Shown in pieces: positions 26,511 to 35,808 of a DNA stretch of 64,000 bases (positions are counted from its first letter, which is position 1; the number at the start of each line of letters is the position of its first letter). The notes under the pieces are model-generated. The model was given only the letters and a program-made list of their open reading frames with translations, ran no database searches and had not been told where the DNA came from. The stretch comes from Pseudomonas sp. GM21 (GTDB lineage Bacteria > Pseudomonadota > Gammaproteobacteria > Pseudomonadales > Pseudomonadaceae): positions 1 to 64,000 of the forward strand of contig NZ_AKJS01000038.1 of the NCBI RefSeq assembly GCF_000282215.1, given 5' to 3'. The translations under genes were made by a program, and so were the position numbers.

Positions 26511-27302
26511 TTATCGACCGAGAAAACTGGCCGGGCGTTTTTCGATGGAGGCGCGCAGGGCTTCGTTGCCGTCTTCGCTGCGACCGCACAACAGACCGGC
26601 GGCGAGCTCGGCTTGCAGTTGCTCCGGCAGGCTGCGCTGGGCGCCTTCGCGCATGAGTTTTTTGGTCTGGGTAAACGCGAAAGTCGGGCCGTTAGCCAGA
26701 CGGGTAGCCAATTCAGCGGTGACGTCGAGCAGTTGCTCATCGGCGCAGACTTCGCCGACCAGGCCGGCGGCCAAGGCACGATCGGCGCCCCACAATTCGT
26801 CGAGGAATAGCAGGCGCTTGGCTTGCTCGGTGCCGATCAGCCGTGGCAGATGCCAACTGGCACCGGCGTCCGGCGAGTAGGCCATGCTGGTGTAACCGGC
26901 CTTGAAGCGCGCCGATTGCCCGGCGATACGCAGGTCGCAGCACAGCGTCAGGTCCATTCCGGCGCCGACGGCGGTACCGTTGATGGCGGCGATGGTGGGT
27001 TTGTCCAGGCTGTACAAACGGCACATCAGGGCGTGAGCGGTTTCAGTCCAGCCGTAGGTTTCGAGAGCCCCGCGGGCTTCGGCTTCGGCCCATTCTGCAA
27101 GGTCGGCACCGGCGCAGAAGCTGCGGCCGCTGCCGGTCAGCACAACGACTCGAACGGCAGGGTCGGCGTTGAAATTGTCCAGCAAGGCGTGGAGGTTTTT
27201 CAGGGTCGGAATGTCCAGCGCATTGCGCTGGGCGGTGCGATTGAGGGTGATCCTGGCAACGCCGGCTTCGACCTGACTGAGCAGAGAAGATTGAGTAGTC
27301 AT
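26511..27302 (-). CDS. Enoyl-CoA hydratase/isomerase family protein
   Basis: ATG 27302, preceded by CGAGGATTC, gives a 263-residue crotonase. The oxyanion-hole segments are present: the FCAGADLAEW loop (about 65-74) and AAINGTAVGAGMDLTLCCDL (about 103-122). It appears to be the first gene of the catabolic operon. Whether it hydrates a guanidino-enoyl-CoA is inferred from its partners. Confidence 0.87.
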   Translation of the reverse strand: MTTQSSLLSQVEAGVARITLNRTAQRNALDIPTLKNLHALLDNFNADPAVRVVVLTGSGRSFCAGADLAEWAEAEARGALETYGWTETAHALMCRLYSLDKPTIAAINGTAVGAGMDLTLCCDLRIAGQSARFKAGYTSMAYSPDAGASWHLPRLIGTEQAKRLLFLDELWGADRALAAGLVGEVCADEQLLDVTAELATRLANGPTFAFTQTKKLMREGAQRSLPEQLQAELAAGLLCGRSEDGNEALRASIEKRPASFLGR

Positions 27303-27635
27303 GCGAATCCTCGAATTATTTTGATTGGTCTGAGGTGATGCGACTTGAGGCCATACTAAACGAGTGTTCAGCAAGGCGGCAATTGGTGATGGATTGAGCT
27401 GTAACAGTTTTATAAATAATCTATGTATTTGTATTTAAAGGATTTATTAAGAAAGTCAGGGCTAGCAAGGATCGCACTGTTACAACTTCGAACAACTGCC
27501 TACAACCAACCCTAAAACAACTGTGGGAGCGAGCCTGCTCGCGATAGCGGTGGATCAGTCAACAGCGATGTTGAATATGATGCCGTCATCGCGAGCAGGC
27601 TCGCTCCCACAGGGAATGCGCTTTGAATCAAAGAT
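27303..27635. other. Intergenic region upstream of the aru catabolic operon
   Basis: It has no gene. The part next to the operon (27400-27460) is unusually AT-rich (TTTTATAAATAATCTATGTA) and probably holds the operon promoter and regulator sites; the far part is the REP doublet at 27521-27613, which separates the operon from the permease gene. Confidence 0.5.
27521..27613. repeat. REP pair (REPIN) in inverted orientation
   Basis: CTGTGGGAGCGAGCCTGCTC and its reverse complement lie 93 bases end to end, the same doublet class as 220-314 with a G-to-C variant in the inner palindrome (GAGCCTGCTC in place of GAGCTTGCTC). It sits immediately after the permease gene. Confidence 0.9.
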
Positions 27636-29048
27636 TTAAACGGTCGGTAGGCTTGGCGCCAGCACCGCCTCGCGCTTGCGATGAATCAGGAAGTACGCGC
27701 CATAGCACAGCGCGATAAACCCAAAACCCCAGTACAACGAAGGCCGTTGTGTTTCATCCAGCGCCAGAAACACAAACAGCGAGCAGCACAACGCAATGCA
27801 TGTCAGCGGCAGCAGCGGGAACCACGGCGCGCGGTATTTCAGGTCGCTGAGTTTTCCGCCATCGCGCAAGTAGGCCCTGCGGAATTTGTACTGCGCCAGC
27901 GCGATGACAATCCAGGTCACCGTGCCCGACATGCCACTCACCGCCATCAGCACCATGAACAGCGTGTCTGCCGCGACAAAACTGGTCATCAGTGACACCA
28001 GCGCAAAGCACAAGGTGATGCTCAGTGCCCGTAACGGCACGCCGCGCTTGCTCAACGGCGAAAGGCTTTTCGGCGCCATGCCAGTCTTCGACATCGCCCA
28101 CAGAATGCGAGTCGAGGCGTACAGACCCGAGTTGCCCACCGACAGAATCGCCGTGAGGATCACGAAGTTCATCAAGTCAGCGGCATAGGGAATGCCGACC
28201 ATATCGAAGACTTGCACGAACGGACTTTCCATCAACCCCGCTTGCTGCCACGGCACGATTGCCGACAACACCACAATCGCCAGCACATAGAAAATCAACA
28301 CGCGAAACACCACATTGCGTACCGCGCGCGGGATGCTTTTTTCCGGCTGATCGGTTTCGCCGGCGGCCACGCCCATGATCTCGCAGCCCTGGAAGGCGTA
28401 GACCACGGTCATCATTACCGCGAACACCGCCGACAAGCCGTTAGGAAACAGTGATTCGCCGATCAGGTTGCTCATCATCGGTGCCGGTGCACCGCTAGTC
28501 AGCGGGATGGCGCCGAAGATCACCAGCACGCCAACCACGATAAAGCCCAGAATCGCCGCGACCTTGATCCCGGAGAACCAGTATTCCGCTTCACCGAAGG
28601 CGCGAGTCGCCAATGCATTCAGGCCGAACAGCACCACCACGAACAACGCCGACCAATACCAGATCGGCACCGCCGGGAACCAGCGCGTCATCAACATGCC
28701 CGCCGCCGTGAACTCCAGGCCCACGGTGGTCGCCCAACTCATCCAGTACACCCAGCCGATCATGAAACCGGTGGCCGGCCCGATGAATTTGGTCGCGTGG
28801 GTTTGAAACGAGCCGGACACCGGCATTTGCACGGACAGTTCACCCAGGCACACCATCACCAGATACATCAGAAAACCGGCGACCAGGTACGCCAGAATCG
28901 CGCCCACCGGCCCGCCCTGATTGATGGTCACGCCAGAGCCCATGAACAGCCCCGTGCCGATCACGCCGCCCAGGGACAACATGAAAATGTGCCGGCTTTT
29001 CAGGGCTCGAGTGAGTTGGATGCCTTTGGTTTCGGTAGATTGGCTCAT
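27636..29048 (-). CDS. APC-family amino acid permease, LysP-like
   Basis: The 470-residue protein has about 12 membrane helices. Family motifs include LSLGGVIGTGLFMGSG in helix 1, MPVSGSF, and TRAFGEAEYWFSGIKV, which closely resemble the lysine permease LysP. With arginine catabolic genes beside it, uptake of arginine or another basic amino acid is likely. ATG 29048 fits the Shine-Dalgarno AGGTG five bases upstream, better than the GTG at 29054. That Shine-Dalgarno overlaps the stop of a 19-codon leader ORF. A REP doublet follows the stop codon. Confidence 0.83.
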   Translation of the reverse strand: MSQSTETKGIQLTRALKSRHIFMLSLGGVIGTGLFMGSGVTINQGGPVGAILAYLVAGFLMYLVMVCLGELSVQMPVSGSFQTHATKFIGPATGFMIGWVYWMSWATTVGLEFTAAGMLMTRWFPAVPIWYWSALFVVVLFGLNALATRAFGEAEYWFSGIKVAAILGFIVVGVLVIFGAIPLTSGAPAPMMSNLIGESLFPNGLSAVFAVMMTVVYAFQGCEIMGVAAGETDQPEKSIPRAVRNVVFRVLIFYVLAIVVLSAIVPWQQAGLMESPFVQVFDMVGIPYAADLMNFVILTAILSVGNSGLYASTRILWAMSKTGMAPKSLSPLSKRGVPLRALSITLCFALVSLMTSFVAADTLFMVLMAVSGMSGTVTWIVIALAQYKFRRAYLRDGGKLSDLKYRAPWFPLLPLTCIALCCSLFVFLALDETQRPSLYWGFGFIALCYGAYFLIHRKREAVLAPSLPTV

Positions 29049-29057
29049 GTCCACACC

Positions 29058-29117
29058 TCAATAATCAGCAAGGTGCGCGGCATGGCGCGGGGAAAGATCA
29101 GCTTTACGGCAGTTCAT
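29058..29117 (-). CDS. Putative 19-residue leader peptide upstream of the permease
   Basis: ATG at 29117, preceded by TTGGAGATAATAATA (a good Shine-Dalgarno at -12), opens a frame encoding MNCRKADLSPRHAAHLADY. Its TGA is part of the TGAGGTG that forms the permease Shine-Dalgarno, leaving 9 bases to the permease ATG. That layout favours translational coupling or ribosome-controlled access. It contains two Arg codons and one Lys codon, not a strong attenuator run. No homolog checked. Confidence 0.45.
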   Translation of the reverse strand: MNCRKADLSPRHAAHLADY

Positions 29118-29241
29118 TATTATTATCTCCAATAAGCTTCGAAGACCGCACGGTGGCGGTTGCCTCGATTATTGGAAGACCCTGTAAGGTCCCGATGACC
29201 GTAAAGATCGAAGTTGTAAAAAGTCGTAACAAACTTGTACG

Positions 29242-31503
29242 TCAGCGGTGCAGCAACTCGGTCAGCGTCTGTTGCGAATGCAGCAGTTGCGCATGAACCT
29301 GCGGTGCCAAGGTCCGCAACGCCTGCTCATCACTGGCCATCGCAGCCTCTTCCAAGGCCCGCAGCACATTGGCCAACGCGCGAAAGCCCAATGAGTCGCT
29401 GCTGCCGGCCAGCCGATGCGCCAGGTGGGCGACTTCAGTGCAGTCATCGGCCTCGATGGCTTCGGTGAGTGCGTCGCGATGCTGACTGATCGAGTCGCGC
29501 AACACCACCAACAAGCCCTGAAGCTTCTGTTCACCCAGCAGGCTGCGATGGGTGTCCAGCAGCGGCCAGTCCATCGCCTCGTCAACAGGCTGCGGCGCAG
29601 ATACCGGCACTTGCCCGGCCAACGCTTGTCGCAGGTTTTCGAGCTTCAAAGGCTTGGCGAGAATGCCGTCCATCCCGGCCTCCAGATAACGACGCATCAA
29701 GGCCGGCTGCACGCTGGCGGTCAGGGCGAAGATCCGGGTGTTGCGGTTCGGGCCTGGGTTATTGCGGATCAGTTTGCACAACTCGACGCCACTGATGCCC
29801 GGCAGGTGCACATCGAGCAGGATCAAATCAAAGGTCTGCCCGGCACATTGCACCAGCGCCTGCTCGCCTTCTTCGGCGAGCCAGACCTGATGCCCGTCGC
29901 GCTGCAACAAGCCGCTGACCACTTCCCGATTCAGCGCCACATCCTCGACCACCAGCACCTTCAACGCCTGCACGGACTCGCTGCTCAGCACCTCGGCGGT
30001 GATACCGGTAGACGCCTGCAACGTCAGTTCGAACCAGAAACAACTGCCGTGCCCGACTTCACTTTCCACACCCATCCGCCCGCCCAATTGCTCGACCAGA
30101 TGTTTGCTGATCGCCAGCCCGAGCCCGGTCCCGCCAAAGCGCTGCGCCACCTCTTCACTGGCCTGGGTAAAGCGCTCGAAAATCTTGCCCTGCATGGCCG
30201 GGGCAATGCCGATACCGTTGTCCGTCACGCTCACGCGCAATCGTTGCCTGGTGTGTTCCGGGACTGGAGCCAGCAGCGTCACCTCGACCTCAACCTTGCC
30301 GCCTTCGGTGAACTTGATCGCGTTGGCCAGCAAGTTGCTCAGAACCTGACGCAAGAATTGCTCGGCGCCGTGGTGTTGCTCGTCGACCATCGGATCGATT
30401 CGGCAGTGCAGCGTCGTATCGTTACTGAGCGCCCGCGGTTCCAGCAGGGTCAGCACCTCATCGAGCAGGTGCCTGATCGAAAAATCGACCGGTTCCGGAT
30501 GGCTGACGCCCTCCTCCAATCGGGCGAAATACAGCACCTCGTTGAGAATCGAGAGCAGCCCTTCGCCCGCCTTGTACAACGCATCCAGACGCTTGCCGTC
30601 GAGCTCATCCAGACGTGCTCCGCGCAGCAACTCAGCCATGCCGAGAATACCGTTGAGCGGGGTACGCAACTCGTGGCTCATGGTCGCCAGAAAACGTGAC
30701 TTGGCGAGGTTGGCAGCCTCGGCCTCGTCCTTGGCGCGCATCAGGCTGGCGGTGCGTCGTTCGACCAGCCGGAGCAGTTCATCGCGCTTGTCTTGCAGGG
30801 CCAGCCGATCGGTTTCGCGGCGCTCAATGTCACTGAGAGTCGCCCGACGCATATCGTCCAGCGCATGGGCCACGGTGTCGATTTCGTCTTGGTGATCGTG
30901 GCGGCGCTTGTCCAGGTGCAAAGGCTCGTGCCAGTCACCGGCGGCGATGCGCCGGGCAAACTCGGCCATCACTTGCAGATGGCGGGTAACCAAACGGTAG
31001 AACAAACCCGACAACGCCACCGCCAGACCGCACAGAAAGACGCTCATCCACAGCAGACTGGTCAACCCGGTGGCATACAGGCGCTGATGCACCGCGCCCA
31101 GATCGGTGCTGACTTCTAACTGGCCCAAGTGCCGCAAAGGCCCGGTCGGCGGTTGATAATCCAGTTCAAAACGCTCGATGCGCAATGGCCCGACCGGTTC
31201 GGGATTGCCTTGCAGCAGATCGAAATCAGGGCTGATCAGGTGCACCCGCGCCACATCGGAAAAGTCCACCAGACCACGCAGCTGCACATTCAATTGTTCC
31301 TGGTTCAAGTCCCAGAGGCTGCGCTCCAGACTGGCCAGGTAACCGGCGCGAATCAGCTCCATGCGCGAGTCGATGTCGCGCATTTCGCGGCGGTATTCGA
31401 AGTACAGCTGCACGCTACTCGCCAGCACGGTGAAACACAGGCTGAACAACAGAATGAACAGCAGCAGACGCCGCAACAGTCCACCGGGCCGGGCGCGAAT
31501 CAT
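29242..31503 (-). CDS. aruS: Hybrid sensor histidine kinase with receiver and HPt domains, AruS-like
   Basis: The 753-residue protein has N-terminal membrane helices (about 10-33 and 150-175) around a periplasmic loop, a HAMP-like linker, HisKA ([13 protein letters not shown], phospho-His), HATPase with [11 protein letters not shown], a receiver domain ([10 protein letters not shown], phospho-Asp) and a C-terminal HPt domain ([11 protein letters not shown]). Its place beside permease, aruI and aruH matches AruS of P. aeruginosa as I recall it, the sensor controlling the arginine transaminase genes. Its ATG overlaps the end of the periplasmic-binding-protein gene by four bases. Confidence 0.82.
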   Translation of the reverse strand: MIRARPGGLLRRLLLFILLFSLCFTVLASSVQLYFEYRREMRDIDSRMELIRAGYLASLERSLWDLNQEQLNVQLRGLVDFSDVARVHLISPDFDLLQGNPEPVGPLRIERFELDYQPPTGPLRHLGQLEVSTDLGAVHQRLYATGLTSLLWMSVFLCGLAVALSGLFYRLVTRHLQVMAEFARRIAAGDWHEPLHLDKRRHDHQDEIDTVAHALDDMRRATLSDIERRETDRLALQDKRDELLRLVERRTASLMRAKDEAEAANLAKSRFLATMSHELRTPLNGILGMAELLRGARLDELDGKRLDALYKAGEGLLSILNEVLYFARLEEGVSHPEPVDFSIRHLLDEVLTLLEPRALSNDTTLHCRIDPMVDEQHHGAEQFLRQVLSNLLANAIKFTEGGKVEVEVTLLAPVPEHTRQRLRVSVTDNGIGIAPAMQGKIFERFTQASEEVAQRFGGTGLGLAISKHLVEQLGGRMGVESEVGHGSCFWFELTLQASTGITAEVLSSESVQALKVLVVEDVALNREVVSGLLQRDGHQVWLAEEGEQALVQCAGQTFDLILLDVHLPGISGVELCKLIRNNPGPNRNTRIFALTASVQPALMRRYLEAGMDGILAKPLKLENLRQALAGQVPVSAPQPVDEAMDWPLLDTHRSLLGEQKLQGLLVVLRDSISQHRDALTEAIEADDCTEVAHLAHRLAGSSDSLGFRALANVLRALEEAAMASDEQALRTLAPQVHAQLLHSQQTLTELLHR

Positions 31504-32273
31504 TTGGCGTTCGCCGGCAGGTTGATCATGTCGCGGTAGGTGACTTCGCTTTCATTCAGCAAACGCTCGACCTCCCCGCTATCGACCATGCGTTTGAGTT
31601 GCGCATCAATCTCCGGCATGCGCTTGGCCAGCGGCGACTTGCGCGATACGGCCACCCGCAAGTAGTCCACGCTCAAGGCCTTGGGCAACGCGATGATGTG
31701 TTGCGCGCCCGACAGGTTTTCGACGTATAGCTGTCCGGTACGCCGTTCCGAAGTGATGAAATCGATGCGCCCGCGCATCAGTTTGCCGAAGTTCTGGCGA
31801 CTGTCCGAGACCCATTCGATGTTCTGGTGTTGGGCAACCAATCGGTCAAAATCCACGCCGTAACTTTCACCGAACAACAACCCGCCACGGTAATTGGCCA
31901 GGTCCTCCAGACGCTCGAATTTCACCGGGTGCTGACGATTGATGAACAATGCGACTTCCTCACGCAACACCGGCACTGTTGAAAACACCATGCTCTGCTC
32001 ACGTTGCGCGGTGCTATAGGCCAACACCACATCGACCCGGCCTTCGGCAGCGTCGAGCAGGCAGCGTTTCCAGTTGCCCAGCACGACCACTTCAACCTCG
32101 TAGCCCAATTGCCCAAAGAGGTTTTTCACCACACTCGGGGCCAGGCCGCGCACGTGATTGCCGTCGCTCCAGGAGATTGGCGGGTACACCGGGTAGTCGC
32201 AGTAACGAACGGTTTGCGCCGCCATCGCGCTGTTCGCGGCCAGCGCCCACAGCAGGCCAAGCACCCGCAACAT
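31500..32273 (-). CDS. Periplasmic solute-binding protein (family 3) inside the two-component operon
   Basis: ATG 32273 gives 257 residues beginning [18 protein letters not shown], a Sec signal peptide with cleavage after AMA. The mature protein ([20 protein letters not shown] onward) is a SBP_bac_3 two-lobe binder. No ABC permease genes are nearby; instead it is sandwiched between response regulator (5-base gap) and kinase (4-base overlap), so it probably presents a ligand to the kinase's periplasmic domain, as TorT does for TorS. Ligand may be arginine or a derivative; unproven. Confidence 0.8.
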   Translation of the reverse strand: MLRVLGLLWALAANSAMAAQTVRYCDYPVYPPISWSDGNHVRGLAPSVVKNLFGQLGYEVEVVVLGNWKRCLLDAAEGRVDVVLAYSTAQREQSMVFSTVPVLREEVALFINRQHPVKFERLEDLANYRGGLLFGESYGVDFDRLVAQHQNIEWVSDSRQNFGKLMRGRIDFITSERRTGQLYVENLSGAQHIIALPKALSVDYLRVAVSRKSPLAKRMPEIDAQLKRMVDSGEVERLLNESEVTYRDMINLPANAK

Positions 32274-32278
32274 GGGGC

Positions 32279-32995
32279 TCAGGCCGCCACGCTGGCGGTA
32301 AACAGGTAACCGGCACCGTGAATGGTAATGATCAATTGCGGCTCGGCCGGGTCGTCGTGCAACTTGCGGCGCAAGCGCCCGACCAGCACGTCGATGGAGC
32401 GGTCGTTGGGCACCCATTCGCGATTGCGGATCTGGTCCATCAGTTGATCGCGGCTCAAGGTGTGACCGCTGTTGCGCAAAAACACACTGAGTAACTGGTA
32501 TTCGCCGTGGGTCAGCAGGGTTTCGCCGCCGGTCTGGTCGATCAGCCGTCGGCGGTCCGTATCGAGCGCCCAGGTGGCGAATTGTTTGACCGCCTTGGCG
32601 ATGGCCGGCGTCGGTTGCGGAGCCTGCGCGTGACGAACCCGGCGTATCAGGTTTTTCGCCCGGGACACCAGCTCGCGCGGGTTGAGCGGTTTGATCACAT
32701 AGTCATCGGCGCCGCATTCAAGGCCGACGATGCGGTCGATTTCGTCATTGCGCCCGGTGATCAGAATGATCCCGACTTCCGAACGCACCCGCAGCTCCCG
32801 GGTCAGGGTCAGGCCGTCCTTGCCCGGCAATCGGATATCGAGCATCACCAGATCGACCGTCTGGCTCGCCAGGAAAGTTTCGGCCAGCTCCGCCGTGGCG
32901 GCGCAATGCACTTCATAACCGTCCTGGGACAGGTAGGCGTGCAGCAATTCGCGAATCAGCGGATCGTCATCGACGATCAATACCCGAGGAGTCAT
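32279..32995 (-). CDS. aruR: OmpR-family response regulator, AruR-like
   Basis: The 238-residue protein has a receiver domain with Asp9-Asp10-Asp11 (VLIVDDDPL), phospho-Asp53 in VMLDIRLPG and the conserved Lys in VIKPLNPREL, followed by a winged-helix DNA-binding domain (about 135-235, LIITIHGAGYLFT). First gene of a three-gene operon with the binding protein and the hybrid kinase. By position it corresponds to AruR, which activates aruHI transcription in P. aeruginosa. Confidence 0.85.
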   Translation of the reverse strand: MTPRVLIVDDDPLIRELLHAYLSQDGYEVHCAATAELAETFLASQTVDLVMLDIRLPGKDGLTLTRELRVRSEVGIILITGRNDEIDRIVGLECGADDYVIKPLNPRELVSRAKNLIRRVRHAQAPQPTPAIAKAVKQFATWALDTDRRRLIDQTGGETLLTHGEYQLLSVFLRNSGHTLSRDQLMDQIRNREWVPNDRSIDVLVGRLRRKLHDDPAEPQLIITIHGAGYLFTASVAA

Positions 32996-33087
32996 CGCAT
33001 GGTGTCCCGCGTGTGCCCGAAGGCGTATTTCTTATTAGAGTGTTTTGTTACTTTGGCGCCAGAGAGTATCGACAGCTGAACGACCGA

Positions 33088-33735
33088 TCAACAACCCGTC
33101 GTCAGGACGCAAAACCGTTGGCGGCCGCCCGCCTGCAAACCGTCGACCCAGGCTTCACAAATCTGGATGCCCTGCTCCGGGGTGAAAGTGCCAGGGTTGA
33201 GACCCGACTCCAGCCACAAACCGTCGAGCAAGGCGCTGAGGCTGATGGCGGCCAGATCGGCGTCGAAACGTTCCCAGTTTTCTTCCTGCGCAAGTTCAGT
33301 CAGCACCTTGCGCAAGATGCCGCGGTACTCGCCATAGGAGTGTTCGTGCGCGAGGTTGATCGACTCCGCCGTGCGCACCGCCCCCCAGAACGCCAGCCAG
33401 GCATCGATCAATTGCGGATCGAGCAATTCGGCGGAAAACGAACCCCGAAAGAATGCCGACAAGCGCTCGCGGGCGTTGGGTGCCGCGTGTTCCATGGCGT
33501 CGCGCAGCAAGCTCATGACCCGGCCGGTAATGGCTCGATAGGCCTCCGCCACCAGCTCATCCTTACCGGAATAGTGATGACTGATCAGCCCGACCGAAAC
33601 GCCGGCCTCGGCAGAAATCTTGCGAATCGAGGCGCCCTGGAAACCGTGGCGCTTGAGGCACACCAGCGTTGCCTCGATCAGATTGGCCTTGCGTAACTCC
33701 GGCTCCATGCGGGAAAAACGGGCTTCCTGACTCAT
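33088..33735 (-). CDS. TetR family regulator, BetI-like
   Basis: ATG 33735, behind CGGAGAG, gives 215 residues. The N-terminal HTH reads IRKISAEAGVSVGLISHHYSGKDELV (about 35-62), strongly BetI-like, with a BetI-type C-terminal ligand domain. There are no betaine genes here, so it is not BetI itself. It precedes aruR by 92 bases on the same strand and may regulate the aru locus. I recall a regulator gene at the same place in P. aeruginosa. Confidence 0.82.
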   Translation of the reverse strand: MSQEARFSRMEPELRKANLIEATLVCLKRHGFQGASIRKISAEAGVSVGLISHHYSGKDELVAEAYRAITGRVMSLLRDAMEHAAPNARERLSAFFRGSFSAELLDPQLIDAWLAFWGAVRTAESINLAHEHSYGEYRGILRKVLTELAQEENWERFDADLAAISLSALLDGLWLESGLNPGTFTPEQGIQICEAWVDGLQAGGRQRFCVLTTGC

Positions 33736-33849
33736 GCGCGACACTCTCCGTGGATCAATCATTAGGGACGCGGCTGGACAATCCGCGCGCTGAACGACTG
33801 TACAGCAAGAGTGTGGCAAGTCTCCAGTCAGATGCATGCCTCAGGAACC

Positions 33850-33880
33850 GAGTTGCCGCCATCACGGGCAAGCCACACTC
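33850..33880. repeat. Degenerate single REP-like unit
   Basis: GCCGCCATCACGGGCAAGCC resembles one arm of the REP family (compare 5672-5705) but the palindrome is incomplete. It lies between the TetR gene start and the end of the small membrane protein gene. Confidence 0.4.
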
Positions 33881-34213
33881 TCACACCTGTTTCTCCTGAG
33901 GAGAATCTTCTGCAGGCAAGATGAGGGGCTGCTCCGCTGCCAGCCGCGCATCGTTCTGATGCCCCGCTTGAGACTCAGGACTCGCAGTGACAAACGGGGC
34001 GATTAACCTCCGTACCCCCCTTTCAAGCAAATAGAGGAGTCCAAAGGTGATGAAGCCGAAGATCAGCCCGACAACCAGAATACTCAACGGGTGTATTCGC
34101 TCTGCGTCAGAGCTGTCCATCATGTAGAGGAAGGCCTGAACAGCAACGGTCACACAAGCCGCCACGGCTGCAATAAGCTTCACAGACAACCAAATCTGTT
34201 GCCATCTGTTCAT
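33881..34213 (-). CDS. Two-helix membrane protein of unknown function
   Basis: The 110-residue protein has two hydrophobic helices (about 10-31 and 44-64, LIAAVAACVTVAVQAFLYMM and ILVVGLIFGFITFGLLYLL) and a polar C-terminal tail rich in Glu, Pro and Gln. GGAGGATGC precedes ATG 34213. No domain is recognised. Confidence 0.7.
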   Translation of the reverse strand: MNRWQQIWLSVKLIAAVAACVTVAVQAFLYMMDSSDAERIHPLSILVVGLIFGFITFGLLYLLERGVRRLIAPFVTASPESQAGHQNDARLAAEQPLILPAEDSPQEKQV

Positions 34214-34349
34214 GCATCCTCCGTCATCTGATCATTCGCTGTGTATTGCATGATAGCCAATGACGTGGATACACCTTGTTTCTTTGAATCCGGGAGGATG
34301 CCTTCGTTTTTTTCTCAGAGGCAGCGACACCGACCGAATGAACGCGTTT

Positions 34350-34544
34350 TCAATTGGCCTGTTCGAAGCAAACGTTTCCAGAATCATCACTTATGCTACG
34401 CAGTAATACCGCGTGCATACTTAACTCCCGACCTATTGCAACTCGTGCCCGCTTCATGACTTCGCCGGCAGACTGTTTGAGTGCAAACAGCTGATCACGC
34501 TGAACTTGCGCCTTTAGTTTTTGCAACTCTTCAGTGGAAATCAC
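34350..34544 (-). CDS. Possible small alpha-helical protein
   Basis: A GTG at 34544 with AGAGGTGG six bases upstream opens a 64-residue frame (MISTEELQKLKAQVQRDQLF...), predicted all-helical and charged, with a Ser/Asp-rich end. The frame extends upstream to 34652, but that part has no start with a ribosome-binding site. The region is AT-richer than the core genome. No family recognised; coding status uncertain. Confidence 0.4.
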   Translation of the reverse strand: MISTEELQKLKAQVQRDQLFALKQSAGEVMKRARVAIGRELSMHAVLLRSISDDSGNVCFEQAN

Positions 34545-35808
34545 ATTGACCACCTCTTTGTTTTTACAGAAAAAACAATAACCGAGGATATCCAGGCGCC
34601 TACGCAGTGCCTGGCACCGCAAGAAACAAGATCCAAGTTTTTCGTCGGGCACAGCGCTCTTTCTTCAAAACCCGATCAATCGACTCGCAATCAATCACAT
34701 GAATAACTTTGGAGCTTTTAAAGCGTTCTGTCGTATCTTCGAATGTAATTAGAGGCATCATCGTGAGCGAGCCGCTGAAGCACGGAAAAGTATCGCGATG
34801 GGTTGACCCGCGATTAACATTTTATTGCATCGTACCACCATCCTGGCTCACCAAACTGGAGCCGTTTCGGCCTACATCTCATCTGCGTAGTGGGTGGCCC
34901 GGCTGATTTTTTTGGAAGACCAGCTGCTTCAGGCACCCTATCGAGGTGTAGTTTACAGCCAGCAGCATTTCAAGGCTGTTCCAGGCATTATTTTACAATG
35001 GTCATTCAGTCGCGCGTCTCCTCACGCGTGGCGCAGAACTACCCACAAACGCCACCCGATATTGGTGAAACTTGTCCGATTTTGTTACACCCCTATTGCC
35101 GGAAAGCGTCTAACTCAACAGTTCGACTGAAACGGTGTTAAAACTGTGAAACATGCCTATGCGCACACTTGGCCTTAACAACGAAAATAACGCCTGGCTT
35201 CTACCCCCCCCTTCTAAACCTTCACCAAACACTAAACCATTGAATTAAAATAAAAAACCAGCAATAACAGAGTTCTGCTTTCTGCTTCGAGACACTGACC
35301 GGCTCCGGCACCCCGTGAGGACTCCATTGTGGCTATTTTTTACTTGAGACGCTCACTGTGGAAAAATTGTTGAGGTGCAAACAAAAATTATGAGTTATGG
35401 TAAAAAAAAGCCTGCGATGGCACTGCTTTTGACCATAATCCAAAAGCGATGCTATCGTGGCTCTCGAGACTGCGGTCATTACAAAGTCCAGTCTTGCAGC
35501 AGGCAAAGAGTCTAACTCGGCCGTTTCGGTTCGCACGACAATCACAGGACCTATAGCTGCAATCGCAAGAACGCTTTCCCATACTCCCAAGGCGCCATGT
35601 ACGAAGCGCCCACGAAACAAACGTCAAAAAAACATCAAGATTTTATTGACGCCCATCTGATGACCTTTTCTACCCTGCCAACAACATCATAAAGCCATCT
35701 TTGCGTGGCCAAATTATCGTGACGGACGGCGGGCGACGTTTACATGTGAAACGTGCCACTTAACTTTTGATCTACGATCCGGCCGGTTATCCGGCAGCGA
35801 AGGCTTCC
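34545..35808. other. 1.2 kb AT-richer stretch upstream of the psl-like operon, no supported gene
   Basis: Short frames exist on both strands (for example plus 34709-34906 and 35457-35660, minus 35333-35620) but none has a recognisable domain and a convincing start together. The stretch includes A-rich tracts (35245-35270), an 8-base poly-C run near 35205, a sigma-54-like box at 35418 and a perfect dyad at 35736. It is best read as a long regulatory leader or decayed sequence in front of the exopolysaccharide genes. Confidence 0.45.
35736..35754. promoter_or_regulatory. Dyad upstream of the psl-like operon, possible operator
   Basis: ACGTTT-ACATGTG-AAACGT is a perfect 6-bp inverted repeat around a 7-base centre that itself contains ACATGT. 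It lies about 55 bases before the first ATG of the operon. The binding protein is unknown; I do not recognise it as a known FleQ or AmrZ site. Confidence 0.4.

Noticed and set aside
34709..34906. A 65-codon plus-strand frame in the AT-richer region
   Set aside because: It has no domain, no convincing ribosome-binding site, and no partner gene.
35457..35660. A 67-codon plus-strand frame with a basic C-terminus, downstream of a sigma-54-like box
   Set aside because: It starts with GTG without a Shine-Dalgarno and resembles nothing known; a minus-strand frame covers the same bases equally well.
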